From Croceimicrobium sp965228705 (GTDB taxonomy: Bacteria; Bacteroidota; Bacteroidia; Flavobacteriales; Schleiferiaceae), in the NCBI RefSeq assembly GCF_965228705.1, contig NZ_OZ245832.1:1178001-1242000 (forward strand): DNA of 64,000 nucleotides, in the 5' to 3' direction. Below the pieces are notes generated by a model, which saw only the letters and a program-made list of their open reading frames with translations, was not told the DNA's origin and did not search any database. Positions 16,850 to 25,620 of the stretch are shown piece after piece. Within the stretch, counting starts at the first letter, position 1, and each line of letters starts with the position of its first letter. The position numbers and the translations under genes are program-made.

Positions 16850-18240
16850 TGCCCTCACCAAAGGCATTAAAATGGCTTCTGGTACTGGCTTTCATTGCCA
16901 TGGCCATGGCCTATTATTTCGATCGTTACTGGCATTGGATTGCCTTGGCCTTCGCCGCGGGAATCTTTTGTTTGATCGTTTACCTTAAAAATGCATTTAG
17001 GTATCTAATCCCGGGTTTAGCGCTCATCCTCCCAATTTCCGTAGCCCTAGCCATTTCCAACAGTGCCAAAATGGTTTTGCCAGCGGAGTTTATTATTGTA
17101 ATCCTCGCTCCCATTGTTTTGATAAAGCTTTGGGAAAATCGAAAAGAGAAGTTCCTCCTTCGATTTCCCTGGCCAGCCCTATGGCTTTTGAGCTTTATTC
17201 CGGGTTTGATCTTTAGCGAACTGGTTTTAGTCTCGCTTAAATTTTGGATTCTTAACGGACTCTATGTGTTGGTCTTCTATTATGGAATCCTCCTTTGGCG
17301 TGCAGAAGGAGGCAATTTCAATCAATTGATAAAACTCTTTGCCTGGGCCTTACTACCTGCGATGCTTATTGGACTATACCATTTTGCGGAATATGAATTT
17401 AATCCCATTACCTTGGCGGGAATCTATAAGCCCTTTTTTTATTCACACACCTATTTTGGAGCTACGCTTGCTATTATTGCAGGTTTCGCCCTCGGGCAGA
17501 TAAGTAAGCATAGAAATTGGTGGCCGATGGCTATTGCCTTTACTGTTCTAGCTTTAATCAGCGGGTCCAGAGCCGCACTTTGGAGCATCCTCTTTATGCT
17601 GGGAATCTATGCCTTATTACAATTAAAACCACTTTGGCGATTTGCACTCCCAGCTTTGGCTATTGTTCTGGCATTAAGTTTTGGTGCCTATTCCAAAATT
17701 GAGGAACTGTTCACCTACAATCGTTACCAAAGTTATGATCCCAATGCGAGCCTGGTTGAAAAAACCATGTCGGTAACCAATGTGCAAAGTGATGTAAGCA
17801 ATATCGAACGCCTTAACCGCTGGGTATCTGCCCTTAGAATGTTTGAGGAACGACCGCATTGGGGTTTTGGCCCAGGCACTTATCAATTTACCTATATCCC
17901 CTTTCAGGAGAAAAAACTGGAAAACCGCCTTACGGTTCATAATCCCGATTCTCCGCCAGAAGGCTCCGGGGGAACGGCTCATTCAGAACTATTGTTGCAA
18001 TTGTCCGAGAATGGCTGGTCCTCAGTTGTTCTTTTCTGCATTATTCTTGGGCGCTGGTTTTTCAAGGGCTTTACCGCCAGATCCGCCAGTAAGGCCATTT
18101 ACCTTCCCTTCCTCTTAGGATTGAGCACTTATTACTTTCACATGCATTTCAATAATTTCCTCAATCAACCTGCCTTTGCCTTTCTTTTTTGGTCATTTGG
18201 GGCAATGATTGAATTTCAAACCCAGTCGCAGAAAGAATGA
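16849..18240 (+). CDS. O-antigen ligase / Wzy-type polymerase family protein
   Basis: The 463-residue protein has about ten to twelve membrane helices and one large periplasmic loop (about 285-385), the Wzy_C/WaaL layout. The loop carries NRWVSALRMFEERPHWGFGPGTYQF and a downstream conserved AHSELLLQLSENG, the family-typical G-x-G and HSE segments with catalytic Arg/His candidates. It links undecaprenyl-linked glycans either to each other (polymerase) or to lipid A or protein (ligase); sequence alone does not decide which. It is co-transcribed with the Wzz-like gene. Confidence 0.82.
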   Translation: MPSPKALKWLLVLAFIAMAMAYYFDRYWHWIALAFAAGIFCLIVYLKNAFRYLIPGLALILPISVALAISNSAKMVLPAEFIIVILAPIVLIKLWENRKEKFLLRFPWPALWLLSFIPGLIFSELVLVSLKFWILNGLYVLVFYYGILLWRAEGGNFNQLIKLFAWALLPAMLIGLYHFAEYEFNPITLAGIYKPFFYSHTYFGATLAIIAGFALGQISKHRNWWPMAIAFTVLALISGSRAALWSILFMLGIYALLQLKPLWRFALPALAIVLALSFGAYSKIEELFTYNRYQSYDPNASLVEKTMSVTNVQSDVSNIERLNRWVSALRMFEERPHWGFGPGTYQFTYIPFQEKKLENRLTVHNPDSPPEGSGGTAHSELLLQLSENGWSSVVLFCIILGRWFFKGFTARSASKAIYLPFLLGLSTYYFHMHFNNFLNQPAFAFLFWSFGAMIEFQTQSQKE

Positions 18241-19040
18241 GCTATTACGATGATGTTGGTAATTACTATGATAAGGATGCCCGCGATTTTGAGAACCGCT
18301 ATTGGAAGAATAGAGCCCTACAACGCATTCGGCAGGCCTTCCGTGAGGAAGTAAAACGCTATCCCTTTAAAAAAGGCCTGGAAGTAGGGATTGGTCCGGG
18401 TTTCGACCTGATTCATTTCGCTCGTATTTTTAAGGAGAGTCAATTTTTTGGGATCGATATTGCTCAGGAAATGGTGAATCTAACTGCAGATAAAATTCCT
18501 AGTTTACCTCATCAAAACACCAAAGTAGCTCAGGGCAGTGTGGAAGATCTTAAGAGGCTGTTTCCGGATGAAAAATATGATATGATTTATGTTTTCTTCG
18601 GCGCACTTAATACAGTTGAGGATTTACCATTGGCCTTTAAAGAATTGGAAAAACTAATGGCTCCCGGGGGGCGAATGGTACTCACCTTTGTAAATAAATG
18701 GTACTTGGCGGGAATGCTAATTGAACTACTCAAATTAAAGCCTCGCTGGGCTTTTGCCCGCTTGCGAAAAGTTTGGGGCGGTTATTCCCCCACCCAATTT
18801 CTGGCCAGTAAATGTTATTCCAGCAGACAAATAAAAGCAATGGCCAAACAAGCTAATTTACATTGCTTGAAGCGTGAAGGATTTAGCATTGCATATCCCG
18901 CCTGGTATTACCACGGCTTACATCAAAAGCTACCTGCCGCCATATTGCAAAAACTATGGAAGTTGGACCGTAATCTAAGTAAAGGTCCTTTGGGTGAATT
19001 TGGAGAATATGCTCTCTACGAATTCAGGAAAGCAGACTAA
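18237..19040 (+). CDS. Class I SAM-dependent methyltransferase of the polysaccharide operon
   Basis: The 267-residue protein has the SAM-binding motif LEVGIGPGFDLIHFA (about 44-58), an acidic second motif in FFGIDIAQEMV, and motif IV as YDMIYVFFGALN, followed by the APGGRMVLTF strand. The C-terminal part is basic and helical. It starts at an ATG overlapping the stop of the O-antigen ligase gene (4 bp) and is the last gene of this operon; it probably methylates a sugar or lipid intermediate (inference from context). It overlaps by 17 bp, tail to tail, the epimerase-like gene on the other strand. Confidence 0.8.
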   Translation: MSYYDDVGNYYDKDARDFENRYWKNRALQRIRQAFREEVKRYPFKKGLEVGIGPGFDLIHFARIFKESQFFGIDIAQEMVNLTADKIPSLPHQNTKVAQGSVEDLKRLFPDEKYDMIYVFFGALNTVEDLPLAFKELEKLMAPGGRMVLTFVNKWYLAGMLIELLKLKPRWAFARLRKVWGGYSPTQFLASKCYSSRQIKAMAKQANLHCLKREGFSIAYPAWYYHGLHQKLPAAILQKLWKLDRNLSKGPLGEFGEYALYEFRKAD

Positions 19041-19974
19041 ATGCTTTTGCTTCCTCAATAACAGATTGTAGCAGAGAACTTAAGTCTTGGTAGTAAGGCG
19101 TATATGTCTCCTTCCAGCTTTGATGCTGAGTGCGAACCGGAATATTGGAACACAAGGCTTCGGTAACCGTCTCGCCAAATCGTTCCATACATGCTGTTAA
19201 AGGAATATTGCGGGCTTCCAGTCCCATAATTTGAGCTACAGCCTCCGCAAATTCCTTTTGGGATATCGGTGCAAAACCATATAGATTATAATCTTTTCCG
19301 GGCTCACCTTCTTGATAGCAATGCTTTAATTGACCGGCGCAATCTCCTAAAGGCAAGAGCGACATCATTTGTTGCCCATCTCCATAATAAGGTACTGCAC
19401 CATGCTCCCAGGCAACTTTCAAAAAGAAATGCAAGAACCAGGAATCCGGACCAAATATCCAAGCCGGTCTAGCCATGCGCACATCTAAAACACCTTCCTT
19501 CTGTGCTTCAATCCAAGGTTGTTCGGCAATAGCATATTGCTTAGCATAGGCGGTTGGTGCTAAGGGAGCACTTTCGTCGATCTCCTGAACCTGTGGCCCA
19601 TACATTAAGGTTCCGCTGCAATAGACTATTACTGGCGGCGTCTCCATCTTTTTCAACAATGCAATCAAGCGTCTATTTGCCTGCGCACCTTTTAAAGCAG
19701 CTTCCTTGCGTTTCTTCGGTGTCGAACCCGCTAAACGGGCACAATGATAAATGACCTTGGGAGGAAAACGTTTTAACCAATGGGCATCTAATTCTTCCAA
19801 AGGGTTAAGGATAAAATTACTGCGCTCCATCAATTCCAAATCCACACGGCGATTACCAAAACAGCTTAGTAAAGCCTCTTCATTTGTATCAGCAAGTAAT
19901 TCCAAACTCAGGGCCTTTCCAACATAACCGGTAGCGCCCAAAACCCAAATTGATTCTTGTGCTTTTTCTTGCAT
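19024..19974 (-). CDS. NAD-dependent sugar epimerase/dehydratase-like protein lacking the catalytic Lys
   Basis: The Rossmann motif GATGYVGK (residues about 13-20) and the following VIYHCARLAG and VIVYCSGTLMYGP strands place it in the extended SDR family. The YxxxK motif is altered: the region reads TAYAKQYAIAE, so either Tyr has Tyr or Glu, not Lys, four residues on. RMARPAWIFGPDSWF and PYYGDGQQMMSLL are typical substrate-region segments. Such proteins may bind nucleotide sugars without full catalysis or use an altered mechanism. It faces the polysaccharide operon tail to tail. Confidence 0.75.
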   Translation of the reverse strand: MQEKAQESIWVLGATGYVGKALSLELLADTNEEALLSCFGNRRVDLELMERSNFILNPLEELDAHWLKRFPPKVIYHCARLAGSTPKKRKEAALKGAQANRRLIALLKKMETPPVIVYCSGTLMYGPQVQEIDESAPLAPTAYAKQYAIAEQPWIEAQKEGVLDVRMARPAWIFGPDSWFLHFFLKVAWEHGAVPYYGDGQQMMSLLPLGDCAGQLKHCYQEGEPGKDYNLYGFAPISQKEFAEAVAQIMGLEARNIPLTACMERFGETVTEALCSNIPVRTQHQSWKETYTPYYQDLSSLLQSVIEEAKAFSLLS

Positions 19975-20090
19975 GGAATAAAGGTAGACTTATCTGCTAA
20001 ATGAAGGGCTAAAGTCTTGAAGGCTTCTAAGCTTTAAGCCCATCCTACCCTAATAAATTAGTACTTTGCTCATTCCAAAAAGCTCTCAAA

Positions 20091-20453
20091 ATGAATAGTA
20101 CTGCTCAAGATGAAAAGATCGCCAAACTAAGTTTTGCATCGGTGTATCCACATTATATCAACAAGGTAGAACGCAAGGGTCGAACTAAGGCCGAATTGCT
20201 TGAGGTAATTGAGTGGCTAACGGGCTATAATGAAGCTGATCTTCAAGTGCATATCGATCAAAAATCAAGCTTTGGGGAATTCTTCGACCAAGCCAGTCTC
20301 AATCCAAATGCGCATCTTATCAAAGGTGTGATTTGTGGTTATCGAGTTGAGGAAATTGAAAATCCCCTCAGTCAAAAGGTTCGCTATTTGGACAAACTGG
20401 TAGATGAATTGGCGAAGGGCAAGAAAATGGAGAAAATACTTAGAAAGGCTTAA
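20091..20453 (+). CDS. DUF2200 family protein
   Basis: The 120-residue soluble protein matches DUF2200 over its full length: IAKLSFASVYPHYINKVERKGRT, EVIEWLTGYNE and FGEFFDQA with NPNAHLIKGVICGYRVEEI. Family members are stand-alone proteins of 110-125 residues with no known activity. The gene is followed after 16 bp by a membrane-protein gene. The start at 20091 gives a normal-length protein. Confidence 0.85.
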   Translation: MNSTAQDEKIAKLSFASVYPHYINKVERKGRTKAELLEVIEWLTGYNEADLQVHIDQKSSFGEFFDQASLNPNAHLIKGVICGYRVEEIENPLSQKVRYLDKLVDELAKGKKMEKILRKA

Positions 20454-20469
20454 TTCAATTTAAGTATCC

Positions 20470-21009
20470 ATGATGTCTGGTATTCGCTCCAAAATAAAGG
20501 TTGAAAACCTTGTCCTTTTCGTGTTTGGACTCATTTGTCTTATCAATCTAATCTACGCGCAATTTAAAGGGTTTAGCCTACCTTACCTATTTTACTTCAA
20601 TTGCATTGCTTGGATTATTCTTCGCCTTGCGCAATCTTTCAAGTGGTTTCGAATTACAGGGCCATTATTTATTATTTTGATTTTAGCAAGCCTAAAAATC
20701 ACAACCCTATCTCCCGTCTACGACCTCTTCTTTCATATAGGTGTTTTTCCTAAAATTCTGGTAATTCCACTCATCTTGACCTTGATCTTATTGATTGGTC
20801 GATGGAAAGAGATCAAATCCGCTTGGTTAAAAATACTGGGACGCAGTCCTGAGCAAAAAGCGCAACAAAGGCTATCCAGTCAAGAACAGTTCAAACAGAA
20901 ATTTCAAAACCTGACTGAGGAGCAGTTAATGGCCAAAAGGAATCAAAAGCTTCAGCCTGGCGCACAGGATGCTATTCATGAACTTTTGAAGGAAAAAAAG
21001 GACGGATAA
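20470..21009 (+). CDS. Small membrane protein of unknown function
   Basis: The 179-residue protein has three to four hydrophobic helices (about 12-32, 36-55, 62-80, 93-115) followed by a charged cytoplasmic tail of 55 residues rich in Gln, Lys and Glu (AQQRLSSQEQFKQKFQ). The tail looks like a short-chain-dehydrogenase-free, helical, oligomerising region. I do not recognise a family. The first two codons are both ATG, and the second could be the start. It lies 16 bp after the DUF2200 gene, probably co-transcribed. Confidence 0.6.
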   Translation: MMSGIRSKIKVENLVLFVFGLICLINLIYAQFKGFSLPYLFYFNCIAWIILRLAQSFKWFRITGPLFIILILASLKITTLSPVYDLFFHIGVFPKILVIPLILTLILLIGRWKEIKSAWLKILGRSPEQKAQQRLSSQEQFKQKFQNLTEEQLMAKRNQKLQPGAQDAIHELLKEKKDG

Positions 21010-21015
21010 ACTATT

Positions 21016-23205
21016 CTATTGCTTCACTACTAATTGAGCCCACTGCTTTGTAGCTCCATCCAATCGCAAGAGATACAAGCCTCTACTTAAATGCCGCATG
21101 GGTATTAAGAATTGCTTGGCATTGGTTTTAGCCGGAATGTTTTCCTGATAAACGAGCTCGCCATTTAAATTAAGAAGTTGAATGCTTATCGCTTCCGAGA
21201 AATTGTTTTGTACCAGGCAATCTTCCTGGTTGGGCACAGGATTAGGGTAAGCTTGCAATAAGTTCCGATCAGAGCCCGCCAGGCCTTGTTCTCCACTGAA
21301 ATAACTCAAGGCAAAATTGAAAGCATCTGTACCAATCTCTTTCCCCATTATTCTACCGGGAATATCATCTACCGGTGGATGGATTCCTCCCCAAATACGC
21401 GATAAACTGCATTGATCGGAGGCGTCGGTGTATTTGGCCCATTGCAAAATTATATCCTGACTGGGCCCTTCTTCAAATACCAAAAATTGATTCTTGGGGG
21501 CATGAAATTCTCCCATCCCTCCTGGGAAATAAGGATCACCAGTAAGCAGAGTCATAATTTCTGCCGCTGCTCTGGAGAAAGTCGAATGTCCTGATAAATA
21601 GCCCGCAAAAGGTGGGGTTACAAAAGTGGGTCTTTGATAGGGCCACCAGTTTTCCGCCAATATCCAGCCTACTCCCGCCATATCAAGCTCAGGATCACTA
21701 ATCGAGTCGGGCCCCATCCAAGCCTTGACTTTTATTTTCCCCCAATGCACACTGGAAGGGCCTACTAAGGCATCATTGGAATCTACCTGCTCAATTAAAC
21801 CTGGAATCAAGGGTAATCCTCGTGGGTTAAAACGGGGTTTATTAGGATAAGAACTTTGTCCGCGATCAGCCATAAAACGCAAGGCTGAAATTGGTCGTAG
21901 GTAATCATACCATCCCTTGCAGCCCCATGATCCGATAGCGGCATCATGCATGGCGCCTCCCATGGCGAAATAAGCTTTCACATCCCATTCCAGCTCGTTT
22001 AAAATTGGCCCTTCTCCATGCAGGCGCTTTTCAAACAGAGGATGATCATTCACATAATTGAGCAGGGTAAACCAATGTCCAGGCGGAGTTTCGGAATCAG
22101 GACCATCCGCCCAAAACTCCGCCAGAACTCGCGCATAATCGCCACGACGAACATATTGGGGCTGATAGGGCTGACCCGTTACGGGATTTACAGTATATCC
22201 CTGTCCAGGATCACCCCCTTCCCTTAAATCATAAAACTGTCGCATTTCTGCCTCATTTTGAGGATAGCTCTGCACATTACCTATGGAAGCAGGGGAAATA
22301 TCCCAAATCACTCCATCTGTAGTATCCATATGAGACGACCAGGTAGAGACCAAACTAAAGGACCATTTATAATAATCATCCAAACCTTTCAAGGTATCCA
22401 GATGCGGAGGCGCCCCCGGATCATGGAATACCCAATAATCATAGTTATTTCGGCGGTATATACTCAGGTCTTCCTCCTGAAGTGCAAAAGCCGCCACTTC
22501 GCCCCATTCCGGGCTTAAAAAGTCAATGGTATCTGCCGCAATTAAATTTCCACCTTGATCAACGAAGGTCTCTAAAGCCAAAGGTTGCCAACGATTTACT
22601 TCGCGTAAGACCGGGTTTCCGGGCAATACGGGAATTAGCGGAGCATTAGCCGGGCGATAATGCCGATTGCGATAGCCATTTCCTTCATTTGCCCCATCCT
22701 GCAAGCCATACAAAATCATTTGCTCGGCTAAATAATTTCCGAGAGCAGCTGGATTTCCATCACTATAATCCGAGCTACTAAAATTTCGATCATAGCCTAA
22801 TTTATCCATTAATGAATCGTAAAGAAAAAGGCTCTCTTCTGCACCTGGACTGTGGGCAAAACGATGTTTTAATAATCGATAGGCTGCATAGGATATCGTT
22901 TCCTCTTGAGCTGCCTGCCTATCACCGGGTATGGGAACTCCCGTAAATAAGCACGCAAAACCATGCAGGCGCTTCCCTAAAAAATAAGGCTCCGCAACCG
23001 GATCATAAACTGCCCAGGCATCATACATAAGTACGGATGTATGGAAAAGATTTCGAGCGTGAATAGTTGGACGAGCGAGATCATGGCGAATCCCTTCTAA
23101 AAGCACCTCATTCCATTGCCGGGCCACAGAATGTTGGGCTTTAACAGCAAAACTATTAGAAAGTAAAAGGATTAAAATCGAAAACTGATAAACACGTTTT
23201 TCCAT
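21016..23205 (-). CDS. Vanadium-dependent haloperoxidase-like / PAP2 protein exported by T9SS
   Basis: The 729-residue protein has a signal peptide (ending FAVKAQ) and the full vanadate-binding set of the PAP2/haloperoxidase superfamily: K-x6-RP in KGWYDYLRP (about residue 430), SGHSTFSRA (about 538) and SRIWGGIHPP (about 601). The last 80 residues are a T9SS type A sorting domain: LQAYPNPVPNQ, IQLLNLNGELVY and a final strand pair with RGLYLLRL and a Lys-rich end. It is therefore probably a secreted or cell-surface peroxidase or phosphatase. Halide preference cannot be read from sequence. It appears monocistronic. Confidence 0.85.
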   Translation of the reverse strand: MEKRVYQFSILILLLSNSFAVKAQHSVARQWNEVLLEGIRHDLARPTIHARNLFHTSVLMYDAWAVYDPVAEPYFLGKRLHGFACLFTGVPIPGDRQAAQEETISYAAYRLLKHRFAHSPGAEESLFLYDSLMDKLGYDRNFSSSDYSDGNPAALGNYLAEQMILYGLQDGANEGNGYRNRHYRPANAPLIPVLPGNPVLREVNRWQPLALETFVDQGGNLIAADTIDFLSPEWGEVAAFALQEEDLSIYRRNNYDYWVFHDPGAPPHLDTLKGLDDYYKWSFSLVSTWSSHMDTTDGVIWDISPASIGNVQSYPQNEAEMRQFYDLREGGDPGQGYTVNPVTGQPYQPQYVRRGDYARVLAEFWADGPDSETPPGHWFTLLNYVNDHPLFEKRLHGEGPILNELEWDVKAYFAMGGAMHDAAIGSWGCKGWYDYLRPISALRFMADRGQSSYPNKPRFNPRGLPLIPGLIEQVDSNDALVGPSSVHWGKIKVKAWMGPDSISDPELDMAGVGWILAENWWPYQRPTFVTPPFAGYLSGHSTFSRAAAEIMTLLTGDPYFPGGMGEFHAPKNQFLVFEEGPSQDIILQWAKYTDASDQCSLSRIWGGIHPPVDDIPGRIMGKEIGTDAFNFALSYFSGEQGLAGSDRNLLQAYPNPVPNQEDCLVQNNFSEAISIQLLNLNGELVYQENIPAKTNAKQFLIPMRHLSRGLYLLRLDGATKQWAQLVVKQ

Positions 23206-23317
23206 GTAAAAGGGGATTCCCTGCTAAGTTAGCATAATCTCAATTCCGCAGTCGAAACTTAGAATTTCAGCATTCCAGGAAGTTGTACCTTTTAATGCCT
23301 TTTAAAATCGAGTTTTT

Positions 23318-23917
23318 ATGCGCAGATGGTTTTCTCTAATCATGGTTATTATTGGCTATTTCGCTGTGATTAGTCAGTTTAAACTCATGATAGATACAAG
23401 CGAAGTTTCCCCCACAGAAACTCTGATTCGCTTCTTTAGTTTCTTCACCATATTAACCAATAGCATGGTAGCCATTTACCACAGCTTTGAGTTGGCCGGT
23501 TCTAAAAGACTTCGTAAACCGGCCCTATTAACTGCACTTACCGTATACATTTTTATTGTAGGATTAATATATCAAATTGCACTACGCTCTATTTGGGAGC
23601 CACAAGGTTTAGCTATGGTAGTGGACGAGCTTTTACACAGCTTAATTCCCTTTCTAAGCTTAATTTATTGGTGGCTTTATGAGGATGCTAAATTGCTTAA
23701 ATGGGAACAAATCCCTTGGTTTCTCATCTACCCTTTAATCTATCTGATTTATATTTTGATTCGCGGTGCCTACTCCGGCTTTTACCCTTATCCCTTTCTT
23801 CAGGTTGATGAAATAGGCTGGACCCAAAGCCTTCAAAATATTGGCTTGCTCTTTTTCACTTTTTTAGCTTTTGGAAGTCTTTTTCTTGGGCTTGTAAAAC
23901 GAAAACAGCGATCTTAA
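23318..23917 (+). CDS. Pr6Pr family membrane protein
   Basis: The 199-residue protein has six predicted membrane helices. RFFSFFTILTNSMVAIYHSF, the DELLHSLIPFLSLIYWWLY segment and WFLIYPLIYLIYILIRGAYSGFYPYPF are the conserved blocks of the Pr6Pr (FAR-17a/AIG1-like) family, including a conserved Asn and His in membrane segments. Eukaryotic relatives hydrolyse fatty-acid esters of hydroxy fatty acids using a Thr/His pair, but bacterial function is unknown. It stands alone, convergent with the SDR gene. Confidence 0.8.
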   Translation: MRRWFSLIMVIIGYFAVISQFKLMIDTSEVSPTETLIRFFSFFTILTNSMVAIYHSFELAGSKRLRKPALLTALTVYIFIVGLIYQIALRSIWEPQGLAMVVDELLHSLIPFLSLIYWWLYEDAKLLKWEQIPWFLIYPLIYLIYILIRGAYSGFYPYPFLQVDEIGWTQSLQNIGLLFFTFLAFGSLFLGLVKRKQRS

Positions 23918-23930
23918 AATAAGACCGCTG
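23906..23930 (-). terminator. Hairpin terminator between convergent genes
   Basis: CAGCG-A-TCTTA (23906-23916) pairs with TAAGA-C-CGCTG (23920-23930) with one mismatch and a 3-nt loop. Read on the minus strand it is followed by TTTTCGTTTT, so it should end the SDR transcript; it overlaps the plus-strand stop codon and has no U-tract on that side. Confidence 0.55.
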
Positions 23931-23965
23931 CTTTAATGGTATCAGGTTGCTAATAGTATAAGATG

Positions 23966-24775
23966 CTAGGATGCCTTGGCCATCTGAGCCATTTTCTTCG
24001 TGATAAAATCAACGGCCCGTTTTGGACTAAAGCGATAGAATAAATCGAGAAAACGGGCATCCTTACCTACCATTATCCGGTATTTATCCGCTTTCATTCC
24101 ATTGAGAATTATCTCGGCAGCCTTCTCGGCAGATAAGGTCATGGAGGCCTGTTCTTCAGCACTTACATCCGAACGCATCTCCACATTAGAATTTTTGGTG
24201 ATATTGGTATTTACCGCTCCCGGATGAACCACGGTGACCTTGACATTGGTCTCCTTTAACTCGGCGTATAAACCTTCCGTTAGCAGTTTTACCGCAGCTT
24301 TAGAAGCGCCATAAAAGCTCTGACCGGGAAAAGGAATAAAACCGCCCATACTGGAAATATTCACAATATGCGCTTCGGGTCTTTCCAATAAAACGGGTAA
24401 GAAAGACTTCACCATGTAGAGAGTCCCATACAAATTGATATTAAAGATCCGCTCAATGCGATCGTAAGCCAAATCCTTAATCGGCACAAAGGGCTGAATG
24501 ATGCCAGCATTATTGATAATTCCATCTACAGCCCCATGCAAGGCTATTAATTCAGCCGGTAAGGCTTCTACCCTTTCGCGATCCGTAATATCTACTGCGT
24601 GGGTGCTCATGGCGGTAGAACCTTTACCAGCTAGGTCGCGAGTTTCTTCCAGTCCCTCTTCATTAATATCAATACCTGCCACCCGAGCGCCTTCTTTAAT
24701 AAGTTGTAAGCTCAGGGCTCGTCCCATGCCACTACCAGCACCGGTTACCACAATTACCTTCCCGTTTACCTTCAT
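23966..24775 (-). CDS. Short-chain dehydrogenase/reductase (classical SDR)
   Basis: The frame extends to 24850, but the ATG at 24775 puts the cofactor motif TGAGSGMG at residues about 11-18, as expected; the upstream part is antisense to a neighbouring SDR remnant. NNAG, the Ser of NISSMGG and the catalytic YGASK are all present, giving a complete Ser-Tyr-Lys set, followed by VHPGAVNT. It is a roughly 269-residue SDR of the type found with fatty-acid or steroid-like substrates; the substrate is unknown. It begins 2 bp after the stop of an SDR remnant in the same direction, so its original promoter may have been lost in the deletion described for that gene. Confidence 0.85.
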   Translation of the reverse strand: MKVNGKVIVVTGAGSGMGRALSLQLIKEGARVAGIDINEEGLEETRDLAGKGSTAMSTHAVDITDRERVEALPAELIALHGAVDGIINNAGIIQPFVPIKDLAYDRIERIFNINLYGTLYMVKSFLPVLLERPEAHIVNISSMGGFIPFPGQSFYGASKAAVKLLTEGLYAELKETNVKVTVVHPGAVNTNITKNSNVEMRSDVSAEEQASMTLSAEKAAEIILNGMKADKYRIMVGKDARFLDLFYRFSPKRAVDFITKKMAQMAKAS

Positions 24776-24777
24776 AT

Positions 24778-25113
24778 CTAATGACTTTGATTTGCTAGTG
24801 CTTCTTTCATGGCTTTGGCCGAATATCCAGCCGTAACACCACCATCGCAAGGAATGTCTATACCGGTGGTATAGCCTTGTTTGGTGCTGGCCATAAAAGC
24901 AATAAGTTCTGCAATTTCCTCAGGTTTTCCAAAACGTTTTATGGCGGCCATCCCCAACATTGCCGCAGAGCCCCTTTTTTCTTCTAATCGTCCCATATCG
25001 GTATCGAAGCTTCCGGGAGATATAGAAATGATTCGAGCTCCTTTGGCTCCAAATTGAGCGGCACTTTTTTTAGAGTACCAGGACACAAAGTTCTTACTGA
25101 TCGAATAAGCAAT
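24778..25113 (-). pseudogene. 3' remnant of a second SDR gene (truncated by deletion)
   Basis: Read on the minus strand this encodes the C-terminal part of an SDR: catalytic YSISK at about 25107-25093, then KSAAQFGAKGARI, ISPGSFDTDMG and TGIDIPCDGG. The cofactor-binding half (about 150 residues with TGxxxGxG and NNAG) is missing; upstream codons become non-SDR and lie antisense to a TetR-like gene. The GTG at 25086 is not a credible start, because it would skip the catalytic Tyr. Homology to SDR stops and TetR homology starts within about ten bases (25107-25117), which marks a deletion joint. Confidence 0.75.
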
Positions 25114-25530
25114 TCCCGCCCTACCCTTTATCGGAACTTTAAGGATAAGGGTGCTCTGGTGGCAACCGTTTTTGAATACAATATTGATCTGCTAGATCAC
25201 TATGCTCAAAAATTGGAAAAGGATCAGCAGGCTTGTTTTAAAATTTTGGAAATGATTGCCTATCAACAAGCCCGCTTTCAGGCATTAATTGTTTTTTTCC
25301 CAGGCGATGAAACTCCCTTAATCCAGCGCGTCCTAAAAATAATGGAAGGACCTGTAAACCGAGCTAAGGCCCAGAAATTATTACGCGAGGATTTTGATTT
25401 GGAAAGGGATCTTCTTTTAATCATTCGGATGTTGGCCTTTTCCATTGGAAATACCCAGGGTGAGCACTGGAAGAGCGAAGCCCAAAGAGCCCTTAAACTA
25501 TTATTGGAAGGTATTCGTATTAATCACTAA
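25114..25530 (+). pseudogene. 3' remnant of a TetR-family regulator gene (lost its N-terminal DNA-binding region)
   Basis: From 25114 the plus strand encodes SRPTLYRNFKDKGAL, the recognition helix and exit of a TetR-type helix-turn-helix, followed by a normal helical ligand-binding domain (ATVFEYNIDLLDHYAQ, RALKLLLEGI). The first 40 or so residues, with helices 1-2 and the start, are absent. The upstream in-frame stretch to the ATG at 25054 is the antisense of the SDR remnant. TetR genes are often divergent from the SDR operon they control, so one deletion across both 5' ends and the shared promoter explains both remnants. Confidence 0.72.
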
Positions 25531-25620
25531 GGTTTCCTACTTAAGTCAAATAGATAAAGTCAATCAGCAAGCAGCAATTTTGGTAAGCTTTTCGCTGTAT
25601 CTCATCCAAATTCTGCAACT

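Noticed and set aside
25054..25113. In-frame ATG upstream of the TetR remnant as a real start
   Set aside because: The 20 codons it adds are the antisense of the SDR catalytic region and bear no resemblance to TetR helices 1-2.
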